Source: an uncultured Rikenellaceae bacterium
Lineage (GTDB): Bacteria; Bacteroidota; Bacteroidia; Bacteroidales; Rikenellaceae
Length of the DNA stretch: 64,000 nucleotides
Direction of reading: 5' to 3'
NCBI GenBank assembly: GCA_910577285.1
Contig: CAJTLO010000001.1
Location: 208,950 to 272,949 of the forward strand
Part shown: piece by piece, positions 51,946-60,252 of the stretch
How positions within the stretch are numbered: the first letter of the stretch is position 1
Layout of the letters: the number at the start of each line of letters is the position of its first letter
Notes under the pieces: model-generated
What the model saw: the letters and a program-made list of their open reading frames with translations, nothing else
Database searches by the model: none
What the model was told of the DNA's origin: nothing
Made by a program: the position numbers and the translations under genes

Positions 51946-52428
51946 ATGAAAAAGTTCGTTTTCATTATTACCATATTGAGCGTTGCCTTGATCCTTTCCG
52001 GTTCCCGTACCGTCCAGGAACCGGAGTGCATCTGCGGAGCCGCTAACCCAGTGGGAAATCCGGTTGCCGAAGAACTGACATTGGAGTCCATCCAGAAGGA
52101 CTTTCCGTATAAAATCGGATACATACAGAAAATGATTCTTTACGTAGCATCCGAAAAATATCTCATCCCTAAACCGGATTGGCCTGGATTTGAGATGAAT
52201 AGGTTATTTGAAAACGAGAGTCGCTTTATAATAAGATTTCAACCGGAATATGAATGGGACTGGACAGCTTGGCCGATTACCGACTTTGCTTATGAAGAAG
52301 GATACGAGTATGTGATCGAGGTGCTTTGTATAGATTATTATCGGAGGGATGATGTTCTTTATAGGACGTTCAAATGTTGCAGGATTTTATCCAAGCAGAA
52401 AAAACAATCGGAAAACCTGCCATTATAA
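51946..52428 (+). CDS. DUF4377-like secreted protein
   Basis: 160 residues from ATG 51946. Signal-like segment FVFIITILSVALILSGS. The C-terminal 50 residues (ITDFAYEEGYEYVIEVLC, then YRTFKCCRILSKQK) match the DUF4377 pattern of Bacteroidota lipoproteins. At the lipobox position the sequence is LILSGS instead of LxGC, so lipid attachment is doubtful. Lower GC than neighbours. Function unknown. Confidence 0.7.
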   Translation: MKKFVFIITILSVALILSGSRTVQEPECICGAANPVGNPVAEELTLESIQKDFPYKIGYIQKMILYVASEKYLIPKPDWPGFEMNRLFENESRFIIRFQPEYEWDWTAWPITDFAYEEGYEYVIEVLCIDYYRRDDVLYRTFKCCRILSKQKKQSENLPL

Positions 52429-52435
52429 CGATGAA

Positions 52436-52464
52436 AAAGAGGATGCGGTAACCGCATCCTCTTT
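52436..52464. terminator. bidirectional terminator
   Basis: 14-bp arms AAAGAGGATGCGGT/ACCGCATCCTCTTT between the convergent DUF4377 gene and the repeat-domain remnant, with A- and T-runs at the ends. Confidence 0.75.
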
Positions 52465-52467
52465 CGA

Positions 52468-52680
52468 TTAATTTTGAGGGGGTATAATGGAAAAATTTTG
52501 CTTGAATACCGCCATTACCCGCATGTCCCGTGTGATTTTCATAGAACAGGGATTGCTGGTAGAAAGCGTTTCGTCTGCATCCGAATCGACCCATCGGACA
52601 AACGAAAATCCGAATGACGGGGTGGCTTGAAAGGTCAATGTTGCATTGGCCGTAGCGCTCAGCGAACCGGGCTTTGCCAT
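52468..52680 (-). pseudogene. Remnant of a surface protein with InlB-like B-repeat domain
   Basis: 70 codons. ATLTFQATPSFGFSFVRWVD and ITRDMRVMAVFKQ are the two halves of a divergent InlB B-repeat (GY.F.GW ... T.T.VF pattern) seen as the last domain of large surface proteins. The frame is open about 25 codons further upstream without a start and then hits three consecutive stops, so the bulk of the parent gene is gone. It may also be a very small gene. The remaining 52681-52897 shows nothing else. Confidence 0.5.
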
Positions 52681-52897
52681 TCGGGGAACGGAAGCGGCAA
52701 CAACCGCTTCCCCTCGGTGAAGAGGGGAAGATTCGTGAGGCGGTGCAATCGCTTTTTATTATCACGTAGGCTGTTTTGTGTATTGCGGGTACACGCTTCG
52801 GAGCGGGAACGGTCGCCGATGCGGTGGTTCACGCACCTTTTCCGTCATTTTGTATCCTTCATAGGCGGTATCACCTTGTCCGGATACATTCTTCCGC

Positions 52898-53965
52898 TTA
52901 TTCGAGGTTCGACCTGAAGAACGCCTCCAGCTTGTCGAACGGAATCTTACGGTCGTAGAGATCGGTGTGGTTGGCTCCCGGCACGATCGACAGCTCCTTG
53001 TTCTCTCCCTTCAGGCGTTTGAAGGCATCCTCGCTGAAGTAGCGCGAATGGGCGTTCTCGCCGTGCACGAGCAGCACCGCGCTGCGGATTTCGTCGCTGT
53101 AAGCGAGGATGGGCGCATTGAGGAAGGCGAGTGCGGAGGTTCGGTTCCAGCCGTCGTTGGAGTTGAGCGACCGTTCGTGGTAGCCGCGCGATGTTTTGTA
53201 ATACGCATGATAGTCCTTCACGAACTGCGGGGCATCGTCGGGCAGCGGGTCCACGACTCCGCCGGCAAGGGCACGGGTGCCGTTGCGATAATCTTCGGTA
53301 CGCTGCGCATTCAGCTCGCAACGCAGCCGGTAGCGTTCGTCGGGGGGCATCGCGTCGAAGTAACCGTTGGCCGTGCATCGGCTGATGTCGTACATCGTGG
53401 AGGCTACCGTGGCCCTGATCCGCGTATCCATGGCGGCAGCGTTGATGGCGAATCCGCCCCATCCGCAAATGCCGAGGATGCCGATGCGCTCTGCGTCCGC
53501 TTCCGGCAGGGAGGAGAGGAAGTCCACCGCCGCGCAGAAGTCCTCGGTGTTGATGTCGGGCGACGCCACGTTGCGGGGTTCTCCGCCGCTCTCGCCCGTG
53601 TAGGAGGGATCGAAGGCGAGGGTGAGGAATCCGCGCTCGGCCAGCGTCTGCGCGTAAAGGCCCGATGCCTGCTCCTTGACCGCTCCGAAGGGCCCGCTTA
53701 CGGCTATGGCGGCGAGCTTGCCCCGGTACTCCCGCGGTTCGTAGAGGTCGGCGGCCAGGGTGATGCCGTAGCGGTTGCGGAAGGTTACTTTACGATGACG
53801 TACCTTGTCGCTCTGCGGGAAGGTCTTGTCCCATTCCCGGGTAAGGTTCAGTGTCTCCATGTGATCGTTTGTTTTTTTCGTCGTACCGTGCGTGCAGCCG
53901 GTGACCGACACTCCCATACCGAACAGGAGTGCGACGGCTGCGTATTTCATAGGATTCGTTTTCAT
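52898..53965 (-). CDS. Alpha/beta hydrolase lipoprotein with cysteine nucleophile
   Basis: 355 residues from ATG 53965. Lipobox SVTGC (C24). Alpha/beta hydrolase core: AVSGPFGAVKEQ near 88, AFDPSYTGESGG near 117, nucleophile elbow GICGWGG with C167 instead of serine, and catalytic-His region GANHTDLYD near 335. The GxCxGG elbow is known in dienelactone hydrolases and YcjY-like relatives. Last gene of the 57.0-52.9 kb minus-strand cluster; substrate unknown. Confidence 0.83.
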   Translation of the reverse strand: MKTNPMKYAAVALLFGMGVSVTGCTHGTTKKTNDHMETLNLTREWDKTFPQSDKVRHRKVTFRNRYGITLAADLYEPREYRGKLAAIAVSGPFGAVKEQASGLYAQTLAERGFLTLAFDPSYTGESGGEPRNVASPDINTEDFCAAVDFLSSLPEADAERIGILGICGWGGFAINAAAMDTRIRATVASTMYDISRCTANGYFDAMPPDERYRLRCELNAQRTEDYRNGTRALAGGVVDPLPDDAPQFVKDYHAYYKTSRGYHERSLNSNDGWNRTSALAFLNAPILAYSDEIRSAVLLVHGENAHSRYFSEDAFKRLKGENKELSIVPGANHTDLYDRKIPFDKLEAFFRSNLE

Positions 53966-53991
53966 GGTCTTTTCGGTATCGTCTTTTAGGG

Positions 53992-54870
53992 TTAGAGTGT
54001 CGGCAGGCGATCGTACTGCGCATCGCTGACCGGTTCGAGCCACTCGGTGGAACCGTTCTCGCCCGCAATCTCGAAAGCGAGGTGGGCGAACCAACTGTCG
54101 GCCGCCGCGCCGTGCCAGTGTTTGACGCCGGCGGGAATGTGGATGACCGTTCCGGGCAGAATCTCTACTGCCGGTTGGCCCGCTTCCTGATACCAACCCC
54201 GTCCGGCCACACCGATAAGCATCTGACCTCCGCCTTTCGTGGCTTTATGGATGTGCCAGTTGTTGCGGCAGCGAGGCTCGAAGGTGACGTTGGATATGTT
54301 CACCTGCTCCCGCGAAACCGGTGCGAGGTAACTGTTGCCGATGAAATATCGTGCATACGCCGTGTTGGGTTCGCCGATGGGGAAAATCATTTCACGTTGG
54401 AAGGCCGCTTTGGTATCCTCGTCGGTCGTCTCCTCGGCCCATACGTCTTTAGCAAGGCGGAATGCCGCCCATGCTTTCGGCCAACCCGCGTAAAAACCGA
54501 TATGCATGATGATTTCGGCGATCTCGGTGCGGGTGATGCCGTTGTTCTTCGCCGATTGCAAATGATATGTCAGCGAGTTGTCCGTAATGCCTTGACTGAT
54601 GAGTGAAGTAATCGTCACCAGGCTGCGGTCACGAAGACCGAGCTCGTCGGTGCGGCTCCACACCTCGCCGAAGAGGACATCGTCGTTGAGTTCGGCGAAC
54701 TTGGGTGCGAACTCGCCGAGCTGGTCGCGTCCGGCGGTCTGTACTGTTTTTTCTCTCTTTTCCTGTGCCATACAATTCACTGTGCCGATGCAACATGTTG
54801 CCAATAAAAGCATGCAGTTTCGGATCGTCCGGAGGGGATGCGACCGCCGATCTCTGCGTAGGGGCTCCAT
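53992..54870 (-). CDS. Secreted carboxymuconolactone decarboxylase-like/cupin fusion
   Basis: 292 residues from ATG 54870, whose first base overlaps the flavodoxin stop (TAATG); an internal ATG at 54813 is possible. Signal peptide with MLLLATCCIGTVNC and cleavage before QEKREK. CMD/AhpD-like domain about 55-150 (RDRSLVTITSLISQG, HLQSAKNNGITRTEIAEIIMHIGFYAGWPKA by position). Cupin domain 185-270 with metal-binding histidines (NNWHIHK, GVKHWHG). Such fusions are common in gut Bacteroidota but uncharacterised. Its signal peptide places it outside the cytoplasm. Confidence 0.85.
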   Translation of the reverse strand: MEPLRRDRRSHPLRTIRNCMLLLATCCIGTVNCMAQEKREKTVQTAGRDQLGEFAPKFAELNDDVLFGEVWSRTDELGLRDRSLVTITSLISQGITDNSLTYHLQSAKNNGITRTEIAEIIMHIGFYAGWPKAWAAFRLAKDVWAEETTDEDTKAAFQREMIFPIGEPNTAYARYFIGNSYLAPVSREQVNISNVTFEPRCRNNWHIHKATKGGGQMLIGVAGRGWYQEAGQPAVEILPGTVIHIPAGVKHWHGAAADSWFAHLAFEIAGENGSTEWLEPVSDAQYDRLPTL

Positions 54871-55409
54871 TACGCTATCGTTTTCCCCATTTCGTAGGCG
54901 CGGACCAGGGCGGGGTGCCCTTTCGTTTCGCCCGGTTTGGTGACGCCGCCGGCGAACACCGTTCCCGCGAGGCACGCCTTCCCGAAACAGTCGATCCATC
55001 CCGTAAGGCCTGCTACGGCACGTTCCGGGACATGCGCACCCTCTTCCGCCGCACTGGTCAGCATGTAGATGTCGCGGAAACGGTAGCCGGACGGATAGAG
55101 CGGATTGGCGCGGTCGAGCAGTGTCTTGAGCTGCCCGCACATCTCGTAATAGTAGATGGGGGAGGCGAATGCGAGGACATCGGCGTCGTGCATTTTCGCC
55201 ACGATTGCAGGCGCATCGTCGGCGATGACACACCGTTGCGTTTGCTGGCAGGCCAGACAGCCTTTGCAAAAGCGGATCTCTTTCTCTTTGAGCGTGATCT
55301 TTTCCACTTCGTTGCCGGCCTCGGCCGCTCCGCGGATGAAGGCATCGGCCAGGGCTTCCGAGTTGCTTCCCGGGCGTAGGCTCGACGATATGACCAATAC
55401 TTTTTTCAT
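54870..55409 (-). CDS. Flavodoxin-like NAD(P)H-dependent FMN reductase
   Basis: 179 residues from ATG 55409. FMN phosphate loop SSSLRPGSNSEALADAF near 7-23. The CKGCLACQQTQRC block is the cysteine-rich iron-sulfur-flavoprotein-like signature, and SPIYYYEMCGQLKTLLDR binds the isoalloxazine. It would reduce FMN or a small substrate for the cluster. It follows the acetyltransferase by 4 bp and is coupled to the next gene by 1 base. Confidence 0.88.
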   Translation of the reverse strand: MKKVLVISSSLRPGSNSEALADAFIRGAAEAGNEVEKITLKEKEIRFCKGCLACQQTQRCVIADDAPAIVAKMHDADVLAFASPIYYYEMCGQLKTLLDRANPLYPSGYRFRDIYMLTSAAEEGAHVPERAVAGLTGWIDCFGKACLAGTVFAGGVTKPGETKGHPALVRAYEMGKTIA

Positions 55410-55413
55410 GGGA

Positions 55414-56001
55414 TTATTGTTTGAGGTTCGTATCATGGTTCGTGCGGATGGTTTTGATGATGCGGGCCGGATTGCCCGCCACGACCGTCAGGGGAGGGAC
55501 CTCTTTCGTCACGACGCTGTTGGCGCCGACGATGCAGCCGTAGCCGAGTTTGACGCCGGGCAGAATCGTCGAATTGATCCCGATCCAGACCTTGTCTTCG
55601 ATTACGATCGGCTTGCAGTAGGTGGCGCTGCGGTTCTCGGGATTCTCGTCGTGGTTGATGGTGATCAGGTTCACTTTCGGCCCGATGAATACGCCATTGC
55701 CTATGGTGATGCCGCCGCGGCCGAAAAAGGTACAGCACTGCTGGATGAAGCATGCTTCGCCGATGCGGACCGGTTTGCCGTAGTCGATGTAGAACGGGGG
55801 CAGGAGGGTGGTGCTCTGCGGCAGCGGTTTGTCGAGGATGTCGGCCATCAGTTCGTGCACCTCTTCCGGAGTGCGGACCCCCGTGTTCAGTTCCGTCGCC
55901 TTGCGGATGGTGGCGAAAATATCCTCTATCAGTTCGTCGTAGCCAGGGTCGGCAGGCGATACCGTTTCGCCGCCGAGATCCCTTCGGAAAATGTCGTTCA
56001 T
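55414..56001 (-). CDS. Hexapeptide-repeat O-acetyltransferase (maltose/galactoside type)
   Basis: 195 residues from ATG 56001. N-terminal Mac domain, then left-handed beta-helix repeats (GITIGNGVFIGPKVNLITINH, VWIGINSTILPGVKLGYGCIVGANSVV by span) with the catalytic histidine in INHDENP. Acetylates a sugar or small hydroxyl compound with acetyl-CoA. First gene after the AraC regulator; has its own -7 box. Confidence 0.9.
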   Translation of the reverse strand: MNDIFRRDLGGETVSPADPGYDELIEDIFATIRKATELNTGVRTPEEVHELMADILDKPLPQSTTLLPPFYIDYGKPVRIGEACFIQQCCTFFGRGGITIGNGVFIGPKVNLITINHDENPENRSATYCKPIVIEDKVWIGINSTILPGVKLGYGCIVGANSVVTKEVPPLTVVAGNPARIIKTIRTNHDTNLKQ

Positions 56002-56019
56002 TGCCTTTGTCTTTTGTCG

Positions 56020-56027
56020 CAAAGGTA
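56020..56027 (-). promoter_or_regulatory. -7 box of acetyltransferase-led operon
   Basis: Minus strand TACCTTTG, 18 bp before the ATG at 56001, in the 200-bp gap after the araC-type gene. Confidence 0.55.
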
Positions 56028-56201
56028 CGACGGCTGGAACGATCGGACGTTGCTGTCGGGCTCAAATGAGATTGTTCAAAAGCTCAACGGGAATTTTTTC
56101 GGGGCCGCATCGGAAGAGTGTCCGGGCCGCGAGTGCATGCAAATGCCTCGTATCACGGTCGGGATGCGAGGTGCGGCATCGGGCGGTACTCGGCTTCGTC
56201 C

Positions 56202-57047
56202 CTATACCGAGGCGGCGCTGGGCGATATGCCGTACTGTTTCTTGAATGCGGTCGAGAAGTGCGACGGGTTTTTGAATCCGACTTCGGCATAGACATCCGT
56301 CACCTTTTTGCCGCCCTCCTTCAGTTTGGCGTAGGCCACTTCGAGTCGCTTGCGTATCAACCACTTTTCCGGCGTGAGTTCGCTGATCTTCCTGAAATCC
56401 CGTTTGAATGTGGCGAGGCTGCGTCCGGTGTAGTGTGCCAGTTCCTCCATCGTGAACTCATACATGTAGTTGGCGTTCATGAACTCCAGAATATCGATCT
56501 TCCACCGTTCGTTGAAATCGAAAAGGGTGGGGGCGAATCGTTCGTCGATATGCAGCAAGGCGAGCAATCCCTCCTGCAGTTTCAGGTTCATGAAGTCGTC
56601 GTTGGGTTTCACTTCGGGGTCGAAATAGGGCGTCATGGAGCCGAAAAGGCTGGCCAGTTCCACCGTCGGGGGCAGTTTCATCACCCCTGCATCGAGTTTC
56701 GGCGTGGCGGCAGGCAGGCTGCGCTGTTCCAGTTTGCCGTACATCTCGCGCAGGAACCGTCGGGTGAACATCAGGAAGATGCCGCAGTAGCGTTCCCCGT
56801 CTTTCGTCTTCTTGTACAGCGTGATGTGGTGGTCGCGCGGGATGAAGACGCATTCGCCTTTCCCGACGCGGATCTCCTCCGTGCCGTTGTCGAGCACCAT
56901 CTCACCCGAGTAGACGTAGTTGAGAGCGTATTCGCGGGAACGATGGATGCAGCCGCCCAGATCGTCGTAATAGAAACTGAAGAAGACATCGTTGTAATTG
57001 AAGATGAGTTTCATCGGAGTCGTCCGCTCCGCATCCTGTCTTTCCAT
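56202..57047 (-). CDS. AraC family transcriptional regulator
   Basis: 281 residues (an internal ATG at codon 12 is an alternative start). Cupin-like ligand domain with IRVGKGECVFIPRDHHITLYK near 60-80. C-terminal paired helix-turn-helix: LAHYTGRSLATFKRDFRK and VYAEVGFKNPSHFSTAFKKQYG. It heads the acetyltransferase, flavodoxin, CMD-cupin and hydrolase genes on the same strand and is their likely activator. Signal unknown. Confidence 0.9.
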   Translation of the reverse strand: MERQDAERTTPMKLIFNYNDVFFSFYYDDLGGCIHRSREYALNYVYSGEMVLDNGTEEIRVGKGECVFIPRDHHITLYKKTKDGERYCGIFLMFTRRFLREMYGKLEQRSLPAATPKLDAGVMKLPPTVELASLFGSMTPYFDPEVKPNDDFMNLKLQEGLLALLHIDERFAPTLFDFNERWKIDILEFMNANYMYEFTMEELAHYTGRSLATFKRDFRKISELTPEKWLIRKRLEVAYAKLKEGGKKVTDVYAEVGFKNPSHFSTAFKKQYGISPSAASV

Positions 57048-57074
57048 GGCAAATGCTTTTGGGGTTCACTCTTG

Positions 57075-57082
57075 CAAATATA
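57075..57082 (-). promoter_or_regulatory. -7 box of AraC-type regulator gene
   Basis: Minus strand TATATTTG, 27 bp before the ATG. Confidence 0.55.
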
Positions 57083-57217
57083 GCGAAACGGCGCTTTTTC
57101 TGTGCGGCTCACGGACGGTTTCTTCCCCGAACCCGAAGGTCTTGTTTGCGGATGCCGGAAATAGCTACTGCCGGGCCGGGAATCCGTGTCGAAAGCGCGA
57201 CGGGGGTAGATAAAAAC

Positions 57218-57241
57218 AGAGGGCAGGAAATTCTGCCCTCT
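57218..57241 (-). terminator. terminator of the oxidoreductase operon
   Basis: 9-bp stem AGAGGGCAG/CTGCCCTCT with 6-base loop, followed on the minus strand by TGTTTTTATC. Confidence 0.75.
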
Positions 57242-57290
57242 ATTTGCATTGATCCCGACAAGCCCGAACAGCCTGTCGAATGGCTCGGAA

Positions 57291-57836
57291 TTACTGGATC
57301 TCCTTGATGATGTCCATGCCGATACGGATGGCCTCTTCGTTCATCGGGAGCGACTTCCATGCGCGTTCCGGAAGCGACTTCTTCAGACCTTTGAATACGT
57401 TTTCGAGCGTCACGATCGGACGTACCTTCAGGTAACCGCCCAGGATGAGGGTGTTGAAGATACGGGAATTACCCCTCTTTGCAGCCTCCTCGGTAGCGTC
57501 GATAACGTAGATTTTGATGTCTTTGCGCTGCGGATGGCGGGTGATGCCGTTCGTGTCGTAGATGAGGACGCCGCCCGGTTTCACCTGGCTTTCGAACTTG
57601 TCCATACTCTGCTGGTTGAGAATGATGGCCGTGTCGAAAGTCTGGAGGGTAGGCGAGCTGATGCTCTTGTCGCTGATGATGACCGTTACGTTCGCCGTAC
57701 CGCCTCGCATTTCCGGTCCGTAGGAGGGAAGCCACGATACCTCGAAGTCCTGCATTACGCCCGAATAGGCCAGGATCTTACCTGTGGAGAGCACGCCCTG
57801 CCCGCCGAATCCTGCTATAATCAACTCTTCTTTCAT
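57291..57836 (-). CDS. korC: 2-oxoacid:ferredoxin oxidoreductase gamma subunit
   Basis: 181 residues. GFGGQGVLSTGKILA at 9-23 and SWLPSYGPEMRGGTANV at 34-50 are the signatures of the gamma (POR) domain. Works with the next two upstream genes and the ferredoxin subunit to oxidise a 2-oxoacid with CoA and reduce ferredoxin. Confidence 0.93.
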   Translation of the reverse strand: MKEELIIAGFGGQGVLSTGKILAYSGVMQDFEVSWLPSYGPEMRGGTANVTVIISDKSISSPTLQTFDTAIILNQQSMDKFESQVKPGGVLIYDTNGITRHPQRKDIKIYVIDATEEAAKRGNSRIFNTLILGGYLKVRPIVTLENVFKGLKKSLPERAWKSLPMNEEAIRIGMDIIKEIQ

Positions 57837-57860
57837 AGTTTCTTTCCGATTTTGAATGAA

Positions 57861-58622
57861 TTAACCTTTGATGTCGCCGAGCGGATAGAACGGAACGAGG
57901 TTCTCTTCCATCCATTGGTTGGCAGCAACCGGGGACATCTTCCATCCGCTGTTGCAGGTTGCAACCATCTCCACGAAAGAAAGACCCTTGCCTGCGAGTG
58001 CGTTCTCGAAAGCCTTGCGGATCGCTTTTTTCGCTTTGCGTACGGCTGCCGGAGTGTTTACCGACTGACGGGTCACGTAGCATACGCCGGGCAGCGGAGC
58101 GATCATGTCGGCGATCCTGTAGGGGAAGCCGTGGATCTTCGGGTCGCGGCCGTAGGGGCTGGTAGCCGTTTTCATGCCCACCAGCGTGGTCGGGGCCATC
58201 TGGCCGCCGGTCATACCGTAGATGGCGTTGTTGATGAAGATAACGACGATGTTCTCGCCACGGTTGCAGGCGTGGATCGTTTCTGCGGTACCGATGGCTG
58301 CGAGGTCGCCGTCGCCCTGGTACGTGAACACCATTTTGTCGGGGTTCGTACGCTTGATGGCGGTGGCAACGGCGCATGCGCGGCCGTGAGCTGCCTGACA
58401 CCAGTCTATGTGGAGATAATTGTATGCGAACACAGAGCAACCTACGGGCGATACGCCGACGGTTTTTTCCTGTATGCCCAGTTCCTCGATCACTTCGGCA
58501 ACGAGGTTGTGGACCGTTCCGTGGCTACACCCCGGGCAATAGTGCATCACTTTGTCCGTGAGTACAGGCGATTTACGGAATACCAGGTTCTCTTCCTTTA
58601 TTTGTACTTCGAATTCAGCCAT
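57861..58622 (-). CDS. korB: 2-oxoacid:ferredoxin oxidoreductase beta subunit (ThDP binding)
   Basis: 253 residues. CPGCSHG near 29-35 and the thiamine-diphosphate motif GDGDLAAIGTAETIHACNRGE near 103, with FINNAIYGMTGGQ, are all intact. Catalytic subunit. Either 2-oxoglutarate (Kor) or branched-chain 2-oxoacids (Vor) could be the substrate; sequence alone does not decide. Confidence 0.94.
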   Translation of the reverse strand: MAEFEVQIKEENLVFRKSPVLTDKVMHYCPGCSHGTVHNLVAEVIEELGIQEKTVGVSPVGCSVFAYNYLHIDWCQAAHGRACAVATAIKRTNPDKMVFTYQGDGDLAAIGTAETIHACNRGENIVVIFINNAIYGMTGGQMAPTTLVGMKTATSPYGRDPKIHGFPYRIADMIAPLPGVCYVTRQSVNTPAAVRKAKKAIRKAFENALAGKGLSFVEMVATCNSGWKMSPVAANQWMEENLVPFYPLGDIKG

Positions 58623-58626
58623 ATCT

Positions 58627-59718
58627 TTACTTGTTTATTATTTTCGTTAACAATGCCTCGTAAACTTGGTCGGGCGAGAATACGGCACCGCCGCTGCGGC
58701 CGTAGTGCTCTACCGGAGCCTGGCCGTTCACTGCAAGGCGCACGTCTTCCACCATCTGGCCGTGGTTGAGCTCAGCCGAGAGGAATCCTTTGACGCCTCT
58801 TGCAGCGAGGTCGTGGAGTACCTGCGTCGGGAACGGATAGAGCGTGATGGGGCGAACCAGACCTACCTTGTGACCTGCCTCGCGGGCCATCTCGACGGTC
58901 ATGCGGCAGATACGTGCTGCAGAACCGAACGCTACGATAACGTAATCGGCATCTTCGGTCATGAACTCTTCGTAACGTACCTCGTTCTCGCGGATCTTGG
59001 CGTATTTTGCGATGAGTTTCTCGTTGAACCTCTCCTGTGCGTACGGATCGAGTTCGAGTGAAGTGATCACGTGTTCGTTCCTGTCGGCGGTCTTACCGGT
59101 AAGCGCCCAGTTGCCGTCGTTGGCGATGATCTCGGCTTCGGTACGGCGCGGACGCTGGTCGGCGAGCACCACCTTTTCCATCATCTGGCCGATGACACCG
59201 TCGGAGAGAATCATGACGGGGTTGCGGTATTTGAATGCCAGGTCGAATGCGTCGAACACGAAGTCGTGCATCTCCTGTACGGAGTTCGGCGCGAGGACGA
59301 TCAGGTGGAAGTCACCGTGAGCGCCGCCCTTGGTAGCCTGGAAATAGTCGCTCTGCGAAGGCTGGATGGTACCCAGACCGGGGCCGCCGCGCGTAACGTT
59401 GATGACCACGCAGGGGAGTTCGGCACCTGCGATGTAGCTGAAACCCTCGCTCATGAGGCTGACGCCGGGGCTGGAGGAGGAAGTCAGGACACGCTTGCCG
59501 GTGCTGGCGGCACCGTATACCATGTTGATTGCCGACACTTCGCTTTCAGCCTGAAGAACGACCATTCCGGTAGTTTCCCACGGTTTGAGCTCCATGAGAG
59601 TTTCCATTACCTCCGACTGGGGGGTGATAGGATAGCCGAAATAGCCATCGGCACCGCAACGAATCGCCGCTTCGGCGAGCACTTCGTTGCCTTTCATCAA
59701 TCTTACCTCTTTCTTCAT
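58627..59718 (-). CDS. vorB: 2-oxoacid:ferredoxin oxidoreductase alpha subunit (VorB type)
   Basis: 363 residues. GYFGYPITPQSEVME near 26-40, the SSSSPGVSLMSEGFSYIAGAE region and RGGPGLGTIQPSQSDY near 110-125 are the domain I/II signatures. The name VorB follows the usual annotation for the Bacteroides protein; KorA is the alternative. Confidence 0.93.
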   Translation of the reverse strand: MKKEVRLMKGNEVLAEAAIRCGADGYFGYPITPQSEVMETLMELKPWETTGMVVLQAESEVSAINMVYGAASTGKRVLTSSSSPGVSLMSEGFSYIAGAELPCVVINVTRGGPGLGTIQPSQSDYFQATKGGAHGDFHLIVLAPNSVQEMHDFVFDAFDLAFKYRNPVMILSDGVIGQMMEKVVLADQRPRRTEAEIIANDGNWALTGKTADRNEHVITSLELDPYAQERFNEKLIAKYAKIRENEVRYEEFMTEDADYVIVAFGSAARICRMTVEMAREAGHKVGLVRPITLYPFPTQVLHDLAARGVKGFLSAELNHGQMVEDVRLAVNGQAPVEHYGRSGGAVFSPDQVYEALLTKIINK

Positions 59719-59721
59719 CGC

Positions 59722-59949
59722 TTACTCGAATTTTTGTCTGTACACTGTAATGACGCTGTCCGGGCACATGATAGCGCAGCTTGCGCAACCGATGCAGTCA
59801 TCTGGGTTAGCCATATAGCTGTAGTTGTAACCTTTACCGTTCACGTGCGGCGAAAGGGCCAACACATTGCTCGGACATGAAGGCACGCATACGCCGCAAC
59901 CTTTGCAGCGCTCGATGTCTACAATGATAGTTCCTTTGATTTTAGCCAT
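59722..59949 (-). CDS. 2-oxoacid:ferredoxin oxidoreductase delta subunit (2[4Fe-4S] ferredoxin)
   Basis: 75 residues with two clusters: CKGCGVCVPSCP and CIGCASCAIMCP. Passes electrons from the thiamine site to soluble ferredoxin. First gene of the four-gene operon. Confidence 0.94.
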   Translation of the reverse strand: MAKIKGTIIVDIERCKGCGVCVPSCPSNVLALSPHVNGKGYNYSYMANPDDCIGCASCAIMCPDSVITVYRQKFE

Positions 59950-59989
59950 GATAAATTATGATTTGTTAAGCCTTAGGCTATTTTGCTTA

Positions 59990-59997
59990 CAAATATA
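59990..59997 (-). promoter_or_regulatory. -7 box of the oxidoreductase operon
   Basis: Minus strand TATATTTG, 40 bp before the ferredoxin ATG. The leader holds a small AGCC-TTA-GGCT stem. Confidence 0.6.
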
Positions 59998-60200
59998 TGT
60001 ACTTATTTCGTAACTAAAAATAGGTATGTGTGTTTTTTTCGATAGATTTCGGAGAGAAGAGGGGAGAGAGGGGCTGCCGTTTTGCCCTATCGGTCGGTTA
60101 TGCAGTCCTTTTTGTCTCGGATCGTACTGCGCGAATCCGAAATCGGGTGCATGCCGGGCGTGATTTTGTGGTAAGGGCGGCTCCCTCGGGAGGAATAAAA

Positions 60201-60227
60201 AAGAGGAGGCGCAAACCGCCTCCTCTT
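60201..60227 (-). terminator. intrinsic terminator of gltX
   Basis: 11-bp stem AAGAGGAGGCG/CGCCTCCTCTT, 5-base loop, then TTTTTTATTCC on the minus strand. The rest of the 303-bp gap 59950-60252 shows no gene. Confidence 0.85.
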
Positions 60228-60252
60228 CTGTCTGTTCCGCATCCGTGAGGAA

